Assembly: GCA_038106145.1 (NCBI GenBank)
Contig: JAYODD010000003.1
Coordinates: 124,001 to 188,000, forward strand
Reading direction: 5' to 3'
Source: JBFJKD01 sp038106145
Lineage (GTDB): Bacteria > Pseudomonadota > Gammaproteobacteria > Pseudomonadales > Porticoccaceae
Length of the DNA: 64,000 nucleotides
Made by a program: the position numbers and the translations under genes. Positions 16,772-25,963 of the stretch are shown one piece after another. Within the stretch, counting starts at the first letter, position 1; every line of letters starts with the position of its first letter. The notes beneath the pieces are model-generated. The model did not search any database. It was not told where the DNA came from and was given only the letters and a program-made list of their open reading frames with translations.

Positions 16772-18031
16772 CTATTTACGCTTCATGGCCGAGAAAAATT
16801 CGTTGTTATCCTTGAAGCTCTTAAGTTTGTCGACCAGGAATTCCGTGGCGGAAAGATCCTCCATGTCGTGCAGCAACTTGCGCAAAATCCACACCCGTTG
16901 CAACTCCGCCTCGCCCATCAGCAGGTCTTCGCGGCGGGTGCCGGAACGGCGAATATTGATGGCGGGATAGATGCGTTTTTCGGAAATTTTGCGGTCCAGA
17001 TGCAGTTCCATGTTGCCGGTGCCCTTGAACTCTTCGTAGATTACTTCGTCCATCTTCGATCCCGTATCCACCAGTGCCGTTGCGATGATGGTCAGGCTGC
17101 CGCCGTGTTCGATATTGCGCGCTGCGCCAAAAAAACGTTTGGGTTTCTCCAGCGCGTGGGCATCCACACCGCCGGTCAACACCTTGCCCGAAGACGGAAT
17201 GACCGTGTTGTAGGCCCGCGCCAGACGGGTGATGGAATCGAGCAGAATCACCACGTCCTTTTTGTGTTCCACCAGGCGCTTGGCCCGTTCGATCACCATT
17301 TCGGCCACCTGCACGTGGCGGGCCGGCGGCTCGTCAAACGTGGAGGCGACCACTTCGCCGCGCACCGTGCGCTGCATTTCGGTCACTTCCTCGGGGCGCT
17401 CATCAATTAACAGGACGATGATATAGGCATCCGGCGTGTTGCGAATAATGGCCTGGGCGATATGCTGCATCATGATGGTCTTGCCCGCCTTCGGGGGCGC
17501 GACAATCAGTCCGCGCTGACCTTTGCCGATGGGCGACACCAGGTCGATAATGCGGCCGGTGATATCTTCCGAGCTGCCGTTTCCCGCTTCGAGCACCATG
17601 CGCTCGTCGGGAAACAACGGTGTCAGGTTTTCGAACAGGATTTTGTTGCGGGCGTTTTCCGGTTTGTCGAAATTGATTTCGTCTACTTTTAGCAGAGCAA
17701 AGTAGCGTTCGCCCTCTTTTGGTGGTCGAATTTTGCCGGCAATGTTGTCGCCAGTGCGCAGATTAAAGCGTCTGATCTGGCTGGGAGACACATAGATATC
17801 ATCGGGTCCGGCGAGGTAGGACGCGTCGGCGGAGCGCAAAAAGCCGAAGCCGTCGGGGAGAATCTCCAGCACGCCTTCGCTGTAGATATCCTCCCCGCTC
17901 TTGGCGTGGCGTTTTAGCATGGAAAAAATAATGTCCTGTTTGCGTGAACGGGCGATGTTCTCGAGGCCCATTTCCTCACCGATTTTGATTAATTCATCGA
18001 TGGGTTTTGTTTTCAGATCAGTCAGATTCAT
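16772..18031 (-). CDS. rho: transcription termination factor Rho
   Basis: 419-residue hexameric RNA helicase. N-terminal helical domain MNLTDLKTKPIDELIKIGEEMG, cold-shock RNA-binding domain (GFGFLRSADASYLAGPDDIYVSPS region), Walker A PPKAGKTIMM, Walker B VVILLDSITR, and Q-loop region GGVDAHALEKPKRFF. Length is exactly family-typical. The 299-base leader between trxA and rho may contain attenuation signals, since rho is known to be autoregulated in E. coli. Confidence 0.98.
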   Translation of the reverse strand: MNLTDLKTKPIDELIKIGEEMGLENIARSRKQDIIFSMLKRHAKSGEDIYSEGVLEILPDGFGFLRSADASYLAGPDDIYVSPSQIRRFNLRTGDNIAGKIRPPKEGERYFALLKVDEINFDKPENARNKILFENLTPLFPDERMVLEAGNGSSEDITGRIIDLVSPIGKGQRGLIVAPPKAGKTIMMQHIAQAIIRNTPDAYIIVLLIDERPEEVTEMQRTVRGEVVASTFDEPPARHVQVAEMVIERAKRLVEHKKDVVILLDSITRLARAYNTVIPSSGKVLTGGVDAHALEKPKRFFGAARNIEHGGSLTIIATALVDTGSKMDEVIYEEFKGTGNMELHLDRKISEKRIYPAINIRRSGTRREDLLMGEAELQRVWILRKLLHDMEDLSATEFLVDKLKSFKDNNEFFSAMKRK

Positions 18032-18330
18032 ATTTTGTGGGGTAGGTGGTTGAGATGGATTATTGAAACCGCCGGGCCTGGTGCCGGTATGCGCAACATC
18101 GAAAGGGCTGTTAACGTTTCCGTATCGTTCTTATGGGTCCGACGGAAGAAATAGGCTGTGGGGTTTCGGTGATTGAACCAGGAAAGGTTCCGAACTGCTG
18201 GCCGCAGTATACCCGCCGGGCGCTAAATGGCAAACAATTTTTTGTCGACCCCGGGACTCCTTCCCGGGCCATATTGGGGACCGTCCGCCGATCCACGTGG
18301 TCGCTGCCGACGCGGCTCCGCACGGCGCCT
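18032..18330 (-). other. rho leader / trxA-rho intergenic region
   Basis: No credible ORF. Contains a GC-rich hairpin at 18250-18268 (CCCGGGA-ctcct-TCCCGGG) without a following U-run on the minus strand. It may be a weak trxA terminator or part of an untranslated rho leader. Confidence 0.5.
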
Positions 18331-18657
18331 TTAGATGCTGCTATCGATAAACTCAGTGAGCTGGGGTTTGGACAAAGCGCCTACTTTGGTGGCTTCGAGG
18401 GCGCCATCCTTGAACAGCATCAGCGTTGGAATACCGCGAATATTGTATTTGGCGGCAATTTCCCGGTTGGCGTCGACATCAATCTTGCAGATTTTAACTT
18501 TGCCGGCGTAGTGATCCGACAACTCTTCGAGAATTGGCGCAATCATTTTGCAGGGGCCGCACCAGCTCGCCCAGAAATCCACCAGTACGGGTGTGTCGGC
18601 GGAGAGCACATCAGTTTCGAAACTGGCGTCAGTGGCGTGAACGATATGGTCGCTCAT
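18331..18657 (-). CDS. trxA: thioredoxin 1
   Basis: 108-residue thioredoxin with the active site W32-C33-G-P-C36, buried Asp in VLVDFWA, and cis-Pro motif RGIPTLMLF. The frame remains open to 19110, but the upstream part is antisense to the divergent flavoprotein gene. ATG 18657 is preceded by CGGAG and gives the standard length. trxA-rho order is typical of Pseudomonas relatives. Confidence 0.97.
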   Translation of the reverse strand: MSDHIVHATDASFETDVLSADTPVLVDFWASWCGPCKMIAPILEELSDHYAGKVKICKIDVDANREIAAKYNIRGIPTLMLFKDGALEATKVGALSKPQLTEFIDSSI

Positions 18658-18899
18658 AAAAATCTCCGAATATGGCAATGAACAAAGGGGGTGGCAAGAG
18701 GATGGGCGGCATAATAACACCCGTTTCCACTGACTAACAAATCGCCTGCTTAAATTTTCCTGCGTTTCGCCTACACTGCCAGCTGGCATTGACGGCCACG
18801 CCCCGGGTGCGCTCTGGGTATCGCGCCCAATCATTGCACGGAGCGATGGGGTCGTCCTTCGTTTTTGTATTTGCGGTCCAGATAACCAGGAGTAGCAAC

Positions 18900-20483
18900 G
18901 TGGTGGAACTGTCAGGGTTAGCAGGTCTTGCGTTATTTGCCGTGTTCCTGGTCGCGGGGATGGGCCTGTTGGTGGGGTTGCGTCGCCGTCGCGTGTTCGG
19001 CGCCCATCGTAAGCCCCGCCGGTTCGACACGAATCTGGTCGTGATCGGCGCGGGCAGCGCCGGACTGGTATCGGCCTATATCGCAAGTGCGGTAAGGGCG
19101 AAGGTGACACTGGTGGAAAAGTACAAAATGGGCGGCGACTGCCTCAACACGGGCTGCGTCCCCAGCAAGGCGCTGATTCGTACCGCACGGGCGATGCACG
19201 AGGCGCGCGCTGCGGCGGAGTTGGGCATTAATGTGGGCGAGCCGCGGGTTGATTTTGCGCAAGTTATGGCGCGCGTACGCGGAGTTGTAGAGCAGGTGGC
19301 GCCCCACGACAGTGTGGAGCGCTACACCGAGCTGGGTGTCGACTGCGTGGCCGGCGAGGCAACCATCCTCTCCCCCTGGGAGGTCCGTGTTGGTGAGCGG
19401 GTGCTGACCACCAGAAATATTATTGTCGCTTCGGGGGCGAGCCCGATAGTGCCGCCGATTCCAGGCATTGAAGAAGTGTCTTACCTGACATCGGACAACC
19501 TGTGGCAACTTGAAGCGCAACCCCGCACTTTGTTGATTCTCGGTGGCGGGCCGATCGGTTGCGAGCTCGCCCAGGCGTTTCAACGACTGGGCACGGCCGT
19601 AACCCTGGTGGATATGTTGCCGCGCCTGTTGCCAAGGGAAGATGAAGACGTCTCTACCCTTGTGACCGAACAGTTTCTTGCCGAGGGTGTTCGGGTGCTT
19701 ACCGGTCACAAAACCATTGCCTTTGAGAAAGAGGGCGGGCGCGATGTGGCGGTTTTCGAAACAGTTACCGGTGCTAAAGGTGCGGCGGGCCCCGGCGCTG
19801 TCAACCTGCGCCTGCCCTTCGATAAACTGCTGGTGGCGGTGGGGCGACGGGCCAATACCGAGGGGCTGGGCCTGGAGGCTCTGGGCATTGCGACCACCCC
19901 CACCGGCACCATCGCGGTGGACAAATATCTGCGCACGTCCACGCCGACTATTTACGCCTGCGGCGACGTGGCTGGGCCCTACCAGTTTACCCATACGGCA
20001 GCCCATCAGGCCTGGTATGCCGTGGTGAACGCCCTGTTTGGCAGCATTAAAAAATTTCAGGTGGACTACCGGGTGATACCCTGGGTAACGTTCATCGACC
20101 CGGAGGTCGCGCGGGTGGGTTTAAGCGAGGACGACGCCCGGGCACAGGGCGTGGCTTACGAGGTGACGCGCTACGATTTGGCGGATCTCGATCGCGCTAT
20201 CGCCGATAACGCGGCCCGGGGTTTCGTGAAAGTGTTGACTCCCCCGGGGCGGGACAGGGTGCTGGGGGCTAGCATTGTGGGCTATCATGCCGGGGAGGTA
20301 CTGACCGAATTCGTAACAGCCATGCGACAGGGGCTGGGTTTGAATCAGATATTGAATACCATTCACAGTTATCCCACTGTCAGCGAGGCCAATAAGTTCG
20401 TGGCGGGCAACTGGAAACGCGCCCATGTTCCCCGCAAGTTGCTGCATTTGGCCGCCCTGTTGCACCGCTGGAAAAGAGGCTAA
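18900..20483 (+). CDS. membrane-anchored MerA-like pyridine nucleotide-disulfide oxidoreductase
   Basis: 527-residue flavoprotein. An N-terminal transmembrane anchor (about 5-25: LAGLALFAVFLVAGMGLLVG) with basic flank RRRRVFG is followed by a complete class I disulfide oxidoreductase: FAD GxGxxG in VVIGAGSAGLVSA, redox pair C81-LNTG-C86, NADPH site LILGGGPIGCELAQAF, second FAD motif TIYACGDVAG, and dimerisation-domain His/Glu in IHSYPTVSEANK. There is no N-terminal HMA domain and no C-terminal CC pair, so it is not canonical mercuric reductase. GTG 18900 was chosen because AGGAG lies 7 bases before it. The methyltransferase gene starts 8 bases after its stop. Confidence 0.85.
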   Translation: MVELSGLAGLALFAVFLVAGMGLLVGLRRRRVFGAHRKPRRFDTNLVVIGAGSAGLVSAYIASAVRAKVTLVEKYKMGGDCLNTGCVPSKALIRTARAMHEARAAAELGINVGEPRVDFAQVMARVRGVVEQVAPHDSVERYTELGVDCVAGEATILSPWEVRVGERVLTTRNIIVASGASPIVPPIPGIEEVSYLTSDNLWQLEAQPRTLLILGGGPIGCELAQAFQRLGTAVTLVDMLPRLLPREDEDVSTLVTEQFLAEGVRVLTGHKTIAFEKEGGRDVAVFETVTGAKGAAGPGAVNLRLPFDKLLVAVGRRANTEGLGLEALGIATTPTGTIAVDKYLRTSTPTIYACGDVAGPYQFTHTAAHQAWYAVVNALFGSIKKFQVDYRVIPWVTFIDPEVARVGLSEDDARAQGVAYEVTRYDLADLDRAIADNAARGFVKVLTPPGRDRVLGASIVGYHAGEVLTEFVTAMRQGLGLNQILNTIHSYPTVSEANKFVAGNWKRAHVPRKLLHLAALLHRWKRG

Positions 20484-20491
20484 AAAATTCT

Positions 20492-21622
20492 ATGAACGCA
20501 CCGGAAGACACCTACCTGCAGGTCAGCGCTCGCTACGCCCAGGGCGCGGCAGAAAAACAGCCCGCCCTCTGTTGTCCGGTGGATTACGATCCGCGCCTGC
20601 TGGAAAAACTACCCCAGGAAATTATCGACAAGGACTACGGCTGCGGCGATCCCTCGCGCTATGTTCAGGCGGGCGATACGGTGCTCGATCTGGGTAGCGG
20701 CGGTGGCAAAGTCTGTTATATCGCCGCGCAACTGGTGGGGGAGCAGGGGCGCGTGATCGGCGTGGATATGACCGATGCGATGCTCGCCCTGGCACGTAAA
20801 TACCAAGGGGAAATGGCGCAAAAAACGGGCGGTGATCGGGTAGAGTTTAAAAAGGGCTATATTCAGGATTTAGCGCTCAACGTGACCGAGATGGAGCATT
20901 ACCTGAGCGCCCATCCGGTCACAGACCTGGCGTCACTGGATGCGCTGAAGGCCTGGCAGCACGCACAGCGCCGCGAGCGGCCGCTGGTTGCCGATAATTC
21001 CGTCAACCTGGTTATTTCCAACTGCGTACTTAATCTGGTTGCCGAGCGGGATCGCAAGCAACTGGTTGCCGAAATTTTCCGCGTGCTGAAGCCGGGCGGT
21101 CGGGTGGCGATCTCGGATATCGTGGCCGACGAATCGGTGCCACAACATCTGCGGGACGACCCGCACTTGTGGAGCGGCTGTATCTCCGGCGCGTTTCACG
21201 AAAAAGAATTTCTCGATGCATTCACCGCCGCGGGGTTTGTCGCGGTAGCCTACGACAAGTGGGATGCCACGCCCTGGCAAGTGGTGGAGGGCATAGAGTT
21301 TCGCGCAGTGACACTGACTGCGGTGAAACCTTCCCGGGAACATCTCTACGATGGCGGTCATGGGGTGTTGTACAGGGGTCCCTATGCTCAGGTGCGGGAC
21401 GATCTCGGTAACACCTATCCGCGCGGAGAGCGCATAGCCATTTCCCGGCGCACCTACGAGTTGATTATCAATGGCCCCTACCGCGACGACTTTATCGGCT
21501 TCGCGCCCCCGCACCCGGTTAACCGGGGCAGCTTCTGTAAACCCTCTGGCACCCTGCGTTCGGCGATGGAAACCAAGGGCGGAGTGCAAAGTGGTGGCGA
21601 TAGCGGCGCGAGCTGTTGTTGA
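20492..21622 (+). CDS. ArsM-like SAM-dependent methyltransferase with Cys-Cys tail
   Basis: 376 residues. SAM-binding Rossmann domain with VLDLGSGGGKVC and GVDMTDAML. Three cysteines sit in the contexts used by arsenite methyltransferases: C51 in DYGCGDP, C178 in ISNCVLNL and C230 in SGCISGAF. There is an extra C27-C28 pair (ALCCPVDY) and a C-terminal C375-C376. A roughly 90-residue C-terminal extension follows the catalytic domain (YDGGHGVLYRGPYAQV...). As(III) methylation is plausible but other thiophilic substrates (Se, Hg, Te) cannot be excluded; no arsR or arsenic pump is nearby. Operon with the MerA-like flavoprotein. Confidence 0.75.
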   Translation: MNAPEDTYLQVSARYAQGAAEKQPALCCPVDYDPRLLEKLPQEIIDKDYGCGDPSRYVQAGDTVLDLGSGGGKVCYIAAQLVGEQGRVIGVDMTDAMLALARKYQGEMAQKTGGDRVEFKKGYIQDLALNVTEMEHYLSAHPVTDLASLDALKAWQHAQRRERPLVADNSVNLVISNCVLNLVAERDRKQLVAEIFRVLKPGGRVAISDIVADESVPQHLRDDPHLWSGCISGAFHEKEFLDAFTAAGFVAVAYDKWDATPWQVVEGIEFRAVTLTAVKPSREHLYDGGHGVLYRGPYAQVRDDLGNTYPRGERIAISRRTYELIINGPYRDDFIGFAPPHPVNRGSFCKPSGTLRSAMETKGGVQSGGDSGASCC

Positions 21623-21716
21623 TTGTCGGATAGGCGGTGGCAGTGGCGAACCGCGAGGCGGCTCCACGGGTCCCATAGGTTGGCGATGGAGCGCGATGTG
21701 AAAGTTGTGCGACTAA

Positions 21717-22868
21717 TCAAAAAGTTGCAAGAATGCTGTCGAGATAGCGCAGGCCGGTAGGGGTGGCCTTCAGGCTGTTGCCGGCGGGTTCCACCAGGCC
21801 TTCGTTGCTCAGGTTCAGCCAGCGGTTCGCAATCTTGTTCCATGCAAGCCCGGTGCGCTCCTGGAAATAATGGGCCGGTACGCCGTCGTTCAAACGCAGC
21901 GCATTCATCAGAAATTCCAGCGGCAATTCTGCTTTATCCAGCGTACGGGACTCCGCCATGAAATCCGCTGAGCGGGCCAGATAGTCCTGGGGCGCGCGGG
22001 TTTTGCGGGTGCGAATGATACGTTGTTCCTCGGGCAACGTGATTTTACCGTGGGCGCCGGCACCGATGCCCAGGTAGTCGCCAAACTGCCAGTAGTTGGT
22101 GTTGTGGCGCGATCGTTTTCCCGCCAGAGCGTAAGCGGATATTTCGTATTGGGCGTAACCGGCCCGGGCTAGCAGTTCGTGCCCCCGCCTTTGTATGTCG
22201 TCGAGTACCTCTTCCGCGGGTAGCGCCGGCGGCGCACGGTAAAACGCGGTGTTGGGCTCAATGGTCAATTGATACCAGGAAATATGTGTCGGTTGCAGAT
22301 CGAGCGCCTGTTGCAGGTCGGCGAGGGCCTGCTCTACCGATTGTCCGGGCAGGCCGTGCATCAGATCCAGGTTGAAATTGTCGAATCCGGCATTGCGGGC
22401 AGCGGTGGCGGCAGTGACGGCGTGGGCGCGGTCGTGAATACGGCCGAGGATTTGCAGATGCGGGTTGTTAAAACTCTGCACGCCAATGGACAGCCGGTTT
22501 ATCCCCGCACTGCGGTAGTCGCGAAATTTGCTTTGCTCGAACGTGCCGGGGTTGGCTTCCAGGGTAATTTCAATGTCGTCGGCGAATCCCATTAAGCGAC
22601 AGGCTTCGTCGAGGATGGCGCCAATGGCCCGAGCCGAAAACAGGCTCGGCGTGCCGCCCCCCAGAAAGATCGAGGACAGCCGTCTTCCCTGGGCCAGTTT
22701 TTCGTCGTTGTTTAGATCGCGCATAAGACTGGCGGTATAGGCTTGCTCCGGTAGCGGCTGCCCCGAGTTGTCCGGATCGGCGGCATGGGAATTAAAGTCA
22801 CAGTACGGACATTTGCGTACGCACCAGGGGATATGAATGTATAAAGACAGGGGCGGCAGTTTTAGCAC
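21717..22868 (-). CDS. hemW: radical SAM heme chaperone HemW
   Basis: 383-residue HemW (formerly called HemN-like). The 4Fe-4S cluster motif is C16-VRK-C20-PY-C23, followed by F as in HemW, with GGGTPSLF (SAM binding) and NRLSIGVQSF. It lacks the extra N-terminal Cys of true coproporphyrinogen oxidase HemN. It follows rdgB by 6 bases, an order conserved in pseudomonads. Confidence 0.94.
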   Translation of the reverse strand: MLKLPPLSLYIHIPWCVRKCPYCDFNSHAADPDNSGQPLPEQAYTASLMRDLNNDEKLAQGRRLSSIFLGGGTPSLFSARAIGAILDEACRLMGFADDIEITLEANPGTFEQSKFRDYRSAGINRLSIGVQSFNNPHLQILGRIHDRAHAVTAATAARNAGFDNFNLDLMHGLPGQSVEQALADLQQALDLQPTHISWYQLTIEPNTAFYRAPPALPAEEVLDDIQRRGHELLARAGYAQYEISAYALAGKRSRHNTNYWQFGDYLGIGAGAHGKITLPEEQRIIRTRKTRAPQDYLARSADFMAESRTLDKAELPLEFLMNALRLNDGVPAHYFQERTGLAWNKIANRWLNLSNEGLVEPAGNSLKATPTGLRYLDSILATF

Positions 22869-22874
22869 GGCCGC

Positions 22875-23489
22875 TTAACGAACGGGGAGCATGCTATGGG
22901 CGGCGAGCGCGGCTACTAGGGTGACGAGCGCCTTGCCGCGATGGCTGCGGGTATTTTTTTGCTCCTGGGTTAATTGGGCAGCACTGCAATGGGTTTCCGG
23001 GACAAAAAAAACCGGATCGTAACCAAAGCCGTTCTCACCCCGCGGTGTCGTCAAGATGCGCCCTTCCCAGGTTCCCTGGCAGATTAGCGGGGTGGGGTCT
23101 TCGGCGTGACGTAAAAATACCAGCAGGCACTGAAAGCGCGCCGTGCGCCGCACCTCGGGCACGTCCCGCATCAGGGTTAATAATTTTTCGATATTGTGGG
23201 CGTCGGTGGCGGCTGCTCCGGAAAACCGTGCCGAGAGGATACCGGGGGCGCCATCGAGAGCATCTACCTCCAAACCGGAGTCGTCCGCGAGGGCCGGCAG
23301 TCCACTGTGCCGACAGGCGTGGCGGGCCTTGAGGATAGCGTTTTCCACAAAACTCAGACCGGTTTCATCCGCATCGGAAATGGCAAACCGGGATTGTGGG
23401 GCAACCTCGAACCGGTGCGGCGCCAGCAATTTTTGCAATTCGCTCAGCTTGCCGGGATTGCTGCTGGCCAGCACGACGGTTTGAGACAT
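22875..23489 (-). CDS. rdgB: XTP/dITP diphosphatase RdgB
   Basis: 204-residue Ham1-type pyrophosphatase that removes non-canonical purine nucleotides (XTP, dITP). Motifs: SSNPGKLSELQ near the N-terminus, SFVENAILKARHA, ADDSGLEVDAL with the metal-binding acids, and FGYDPVFF. ATG 23489 matches family starts; an open extension to 23561 is not conserved. Confidence 0.95.
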   Translation of the reverse strand: MSQTVVLASSNPGKLSELQKLLAPHRFEVAPQSRFAISDADETGLSFVENAILKARHACRHSGLPALADDSGLEVDALDGAPGILSARFSGAAATDAHNIEKLLTLMRDVPEVRRTARFQCLLVFLRHAEDPTPLICQGTWEGRILTTPRGENGFGYDPVFFVPETHCSAAQLTQEQKNTRSHRGKALVTLVAALAAHSMLPVR

Positions 23490-23499
23490 GGGTGGCGGG

Positions 23500-23967
23500 C
23501 TATTTGTCGTGATAAAACTTGCGTTGGAAGGACAGTTCATAGGCGGCCTGCGCGGCGGCATCTGGACTCACCCCCTGCGCATCGGTTGCCGGGGTAACCT
23601 TGATTTTAAAGGTCAGTGAGTCCTCGTTCTCGAATTTAAACGGCGCGAGATAATACACCGCATTTTCTTCGCGGACCTCGACAAATTGCAGAGTCCATTT
23701 CTGCGCCAGCATATTCGCATAGGTGCCTTCGACCCTCGCCGGCCGACCGCCGGTGCGGCCCTCTTCAACCAGCGCGATGTTGACCAGTCCTCGGTCCTTG
23801 CCGCGGGCGATGTTGTAGGCGCTGGCGATTTCCGGCAGGACAAAGCTGCTGTTGAACGCACTGTAGTGGACGGTGTGATGGGCAAAGGTCTTTTGATGTT
23901 GCGTGTCTGCGGCCAGGGCCAAAGCCGCGAACACCAGAGTTATACCCAGAATCCCCAACTTGCTCAT
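23500..23967 (-). CDS. DUF4426 periplasmic protein
   Basis: 155 residues with a signal peptide (MSKLGILGITLVFAALALAA) and a single DUF4426 beta-rich domain. GGGAGG sits 7 bases before ATG 23967. The position between metW and rdgB is the one conserved in Pseudomonas-type genomes. Function unknown; the mature part is predicted periplasmic. Confidence 0.85.
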   Translation of the reverse strand: MSKLGILGITLVFAALALAADTQHQKTFAHHTVHYSAFNSSFVLPEIASAYNIARGKDRGLVNIALVEEGRTGGRPARVEGTYANMLAQKWTLQFVEVREENAVYYLAPFKFENEDSLTFKIKVTPATDAQGVSPDAAAQAAYELSFQRKFYHDK

Positions 23968-24013
23968 GGCATACCTCCCAAACCCAGGTTGTTGACGCAA
24001 ATTGTGCGAATCG

Positions 24014-24607
24014 CTATTTACTCAGATGATAAATAGCGGTCTCACCGAACATATTAGGCCACAATCCCCTTAAATACCTGTCGGGGCGACATTTGGTTAC
24101 CACTTTGCGGTTGAGTATGGCGATGTTGTTGTCGCGACACAGATTTTCGAAATCCCGAATGGTGCAAAAATGGATGTTGGGGGTGTCGTACCATTGATAG
24201 GACAACTGCTTGGTGACCGGCATGCGCCCGCGAAACATCAGGTAAATGCGCGGCCGAATGTTGGCAAAGTTGGGAAACGTGACGATGCACTCCTTGCCGA
24301 CCCGCAACATTTCGTCGATGGCCCGATCGGGTCGTCGCAGCACCTGCAGGGAGTAGGTCATCAACACACTGTCAAAGCTTTTATCCGCGAAGTTGCCCAA
24401 GCCGCGGTTGATATCGGCTTCGATCACGTTTACGCCCCGCTCAATGCAGGTAGTGATTTGCTGTGCGTCGATTTCCAGGCCGTAGCCCTCCACATTGCGA
24501 TTGTCTCGCAGGCTTTGCAGCAGGGAACCGTCGCCGCAACCAAGGTCGAGGACGCGGCTGTTGGGAGCTATCCATTGTTGCAGTATGTCGAGATCAACCC
24601 GTAGCAT
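24014..24607 (-). CDS. metW: methionine biosynthesis protein MetW
   Basis: 197-residue class I methyltransferase-fold protein. N-terminus MLRVDLDILQQWIAPNSRVLDLGCGDGSLL, then VLMTYSLQVLRRPDRAI and IVTFPNFANIRPR, all MetW-specific. It overlaps the 3' end of metX by 14 bases, the classical metXW arrangement; MetW assists MetX activity in studied species. Confidence 0.93.
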   Translation of the reverse strand: MLRVDLDILQQWIAPNSRVLDLGCGDGSLLQSLRDNRNVEGYGLEIDAQQITTCIERGVNVIEADINRGLGNFADKSFDSVLMTYSLQVLRRPDRAIDEMLRVGKECIVTFPNFANIRPRIYLMFRGRMPVTKQLSYQWYDTPNIHFCTIRDFENLCRDNNIAILNRKVVTKCRPDRYLRGLWPNMFGETAIYHLSK

Positions 24608-25772
24608 CGTTACCGCCTCTCGGTTCGATAGTATCCGCAATGCGCCGCATATAGGCTCCAAAGGCCGCTGCGTAACGGGGATTAGGGAGTAAAAAAGAGT
24701 CGTGACCCATGGTCGATTCGATTTCCGCGTACACCACATCCCGGTTCGCGGCGATCAATGCGTCGACAATCTCCCGCGAGCGGGCGGGCGCAAAGCGCCA
24801 GTCGCTGGAAAAAGATACGACTAGAAACTTGCTTTGCGCCTTGCTGAAGGCGGCGATCGGGTCATTGTTATAATCTCGAGCCAGGTCGAAATAATCGAGA
24901 ATTTTGGTCATCAGTAAATACGTATTGGCGTCGAATTTGTCCGCGAACTGATCCCCCTGATAGCGCAGATAGCTTTCCACCTGGAATTCCATGGGCGCGT
25001 CGAGCCCGCGCATGAAGGTGCCACTGCTCAGTTCGCGACCAAAGCGCGCGCCCATGACCTCATCGGACAGGTAGGTGATGTGACCGATCATGCGGGCCAG
25101 CGCCAGGCCGTTGCGGGGACTTTTACCCTGTTCGATAAAATCCCCGTCGCAAAAATCTGGATCCGAGCGGATGGCGCGGCGGGCAATCTCATTAAAGGCG
25201 ATATTCTGCGCGGTCAGCTTCAGTGCCGAGGCGATGACCACGCAGTGACGCACCCGGTGTGGTAATTCAACCGCCCAGCGCATGGCAGTCATGCCCCCCA
25301 GGCTGCCGCCTACCACCGCCGCCCACTGTTCGATACCGAGGGCATCCGCCAGCCGCGCCTGGCTATGCACCCAGTCGCGATTGCGTAAGGGTGGGAAATG
25401 CTTGCCCCAGGGTTTGCCGGTTTCCGGATTTATGCTGACTGGCCCGGTGCTGCCGTGACAGCCGCCAAGATTATTCAGGGCCACCACGAAAAAGCGACGG
25501 GTGTCGATGGGTTTGCCCGGGCCGATGTAGTCGTCCCACCAGCCAGGTTTTTTGTCCTGGGCAGAATGAAAGCCCGCGGCGTGGTGATGACCGCTCAGGG
25601 CGTGGCAGATCAGCACGGCGTTGCTTTTCTCAGCATTGAGTTCGCCGTAGGTTTCAACCACCAGTTCATAGCTTGGCAGCGTGCGCCCACAGCTGAGCTC
25701 AAGGGGTCCCTCAAAGCGAAATAGTTGGGGTGCTACCAACCCCACAGAGTTTTCGGGGAATCCGTCCGGCAT
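24594..25772 (-). CDS. metX: homoserine O-acyltransferase MetX
   Basis: 392-residue alpha/beta hydrolase acylating L-homoserine in methionine synthesis. Nucleophile Ser157 in VVGGSLGGM; acid in SSDWRFAP; His in MGHDSFLL. Other family blocks are LICHALSGHHHAAG and NLGGCHGSTGP. MetX proteins in gammaproteobacteria may use succinyl- rather than acetyl-CoA, so the acyl donor is left open. The coupled metW overlaps its end. Confidence 0.93.
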   Translation of the reverse strand: MPDGFPENSVGLVAPQLFRFEGPLELSCGRTLPSYELVVETYGELNAEKSNAVLICHALSGHHHAAGFHSAQDKKPGWWDDYIGPGKPIDTRRFFVVALNNLGGCHGSTGPVSINPETGKPWGKHFPPLRNRDWVHSQARLADALGIEQWAAVVGGSLGGMTAMRWAVELPHRVRHCVVIASALKLTAQNIAFNEIARRAIRSDPDFCDGDFIEQGKSPRNGLALARMIGHITYLSDEVMGARFGRELSSGTFMRGLDAPMEFQVESYLRYQGDQFADKFDANTYLLMTKILDYFDLARDYNNDPIAAFSKAQSKFLVVSFSSDWRFAPARSREIVDALIAANRDVVYAEIESTMGHDSFLLPNPRYAAAFGAYMRRIADTIEPRGGNDATG

Positions 25773-25839
25773 CTACAATCTCGAGTGTTGACCGTGCATG
25801 GAAGAACAATTTACGCGAAGTGGATCGCGGGACACAGAG

Positions 25840-25868
25840 AGTCTAAAGATGCTCAGCTTGCGGCGCAA
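25840..25868 (-). promoter_or_regulatory. candidate sigma-70 promoter for metXW
   Basis: On the minus strand TTGCGC (25868-25863), a 17-base spacer and TAGACT (25845-25840), about 68 bases upstream of the metX ATG. Matches the consensus in 3/6 and 4/6 positions respectively; no methionine riboswitch was recognised in the 191-base yggT-metX gap. Confidence 0.3.
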
Positions 25869-25963
25869 GGAAAAGGGTTTCATCCCTGGCAGGTGACGCC
25901 GCGAATCACCGTGGCGCACAAATTTTGAGCGTGGTACTTTTTTGGTGCTGCCCACCGGGGTGG

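Noticed and set aside
18250..18268. Intrinsic terminator after trxA
   Set aside because: Strong hairpin, but no U-run follows on the trxA strand.
18933..20006. 357-residue minus-strand ORF
   Set aside because: Shadow frame of the MerA-like flavoprotein, whose motifs are all intact on the plus strand.
18900..20483. Canonical mercuric reductase MerA
   Set aside because: No N-terminal HMA domain and no C-terminal vicinal cysteines; a membrane anchor is present instead.
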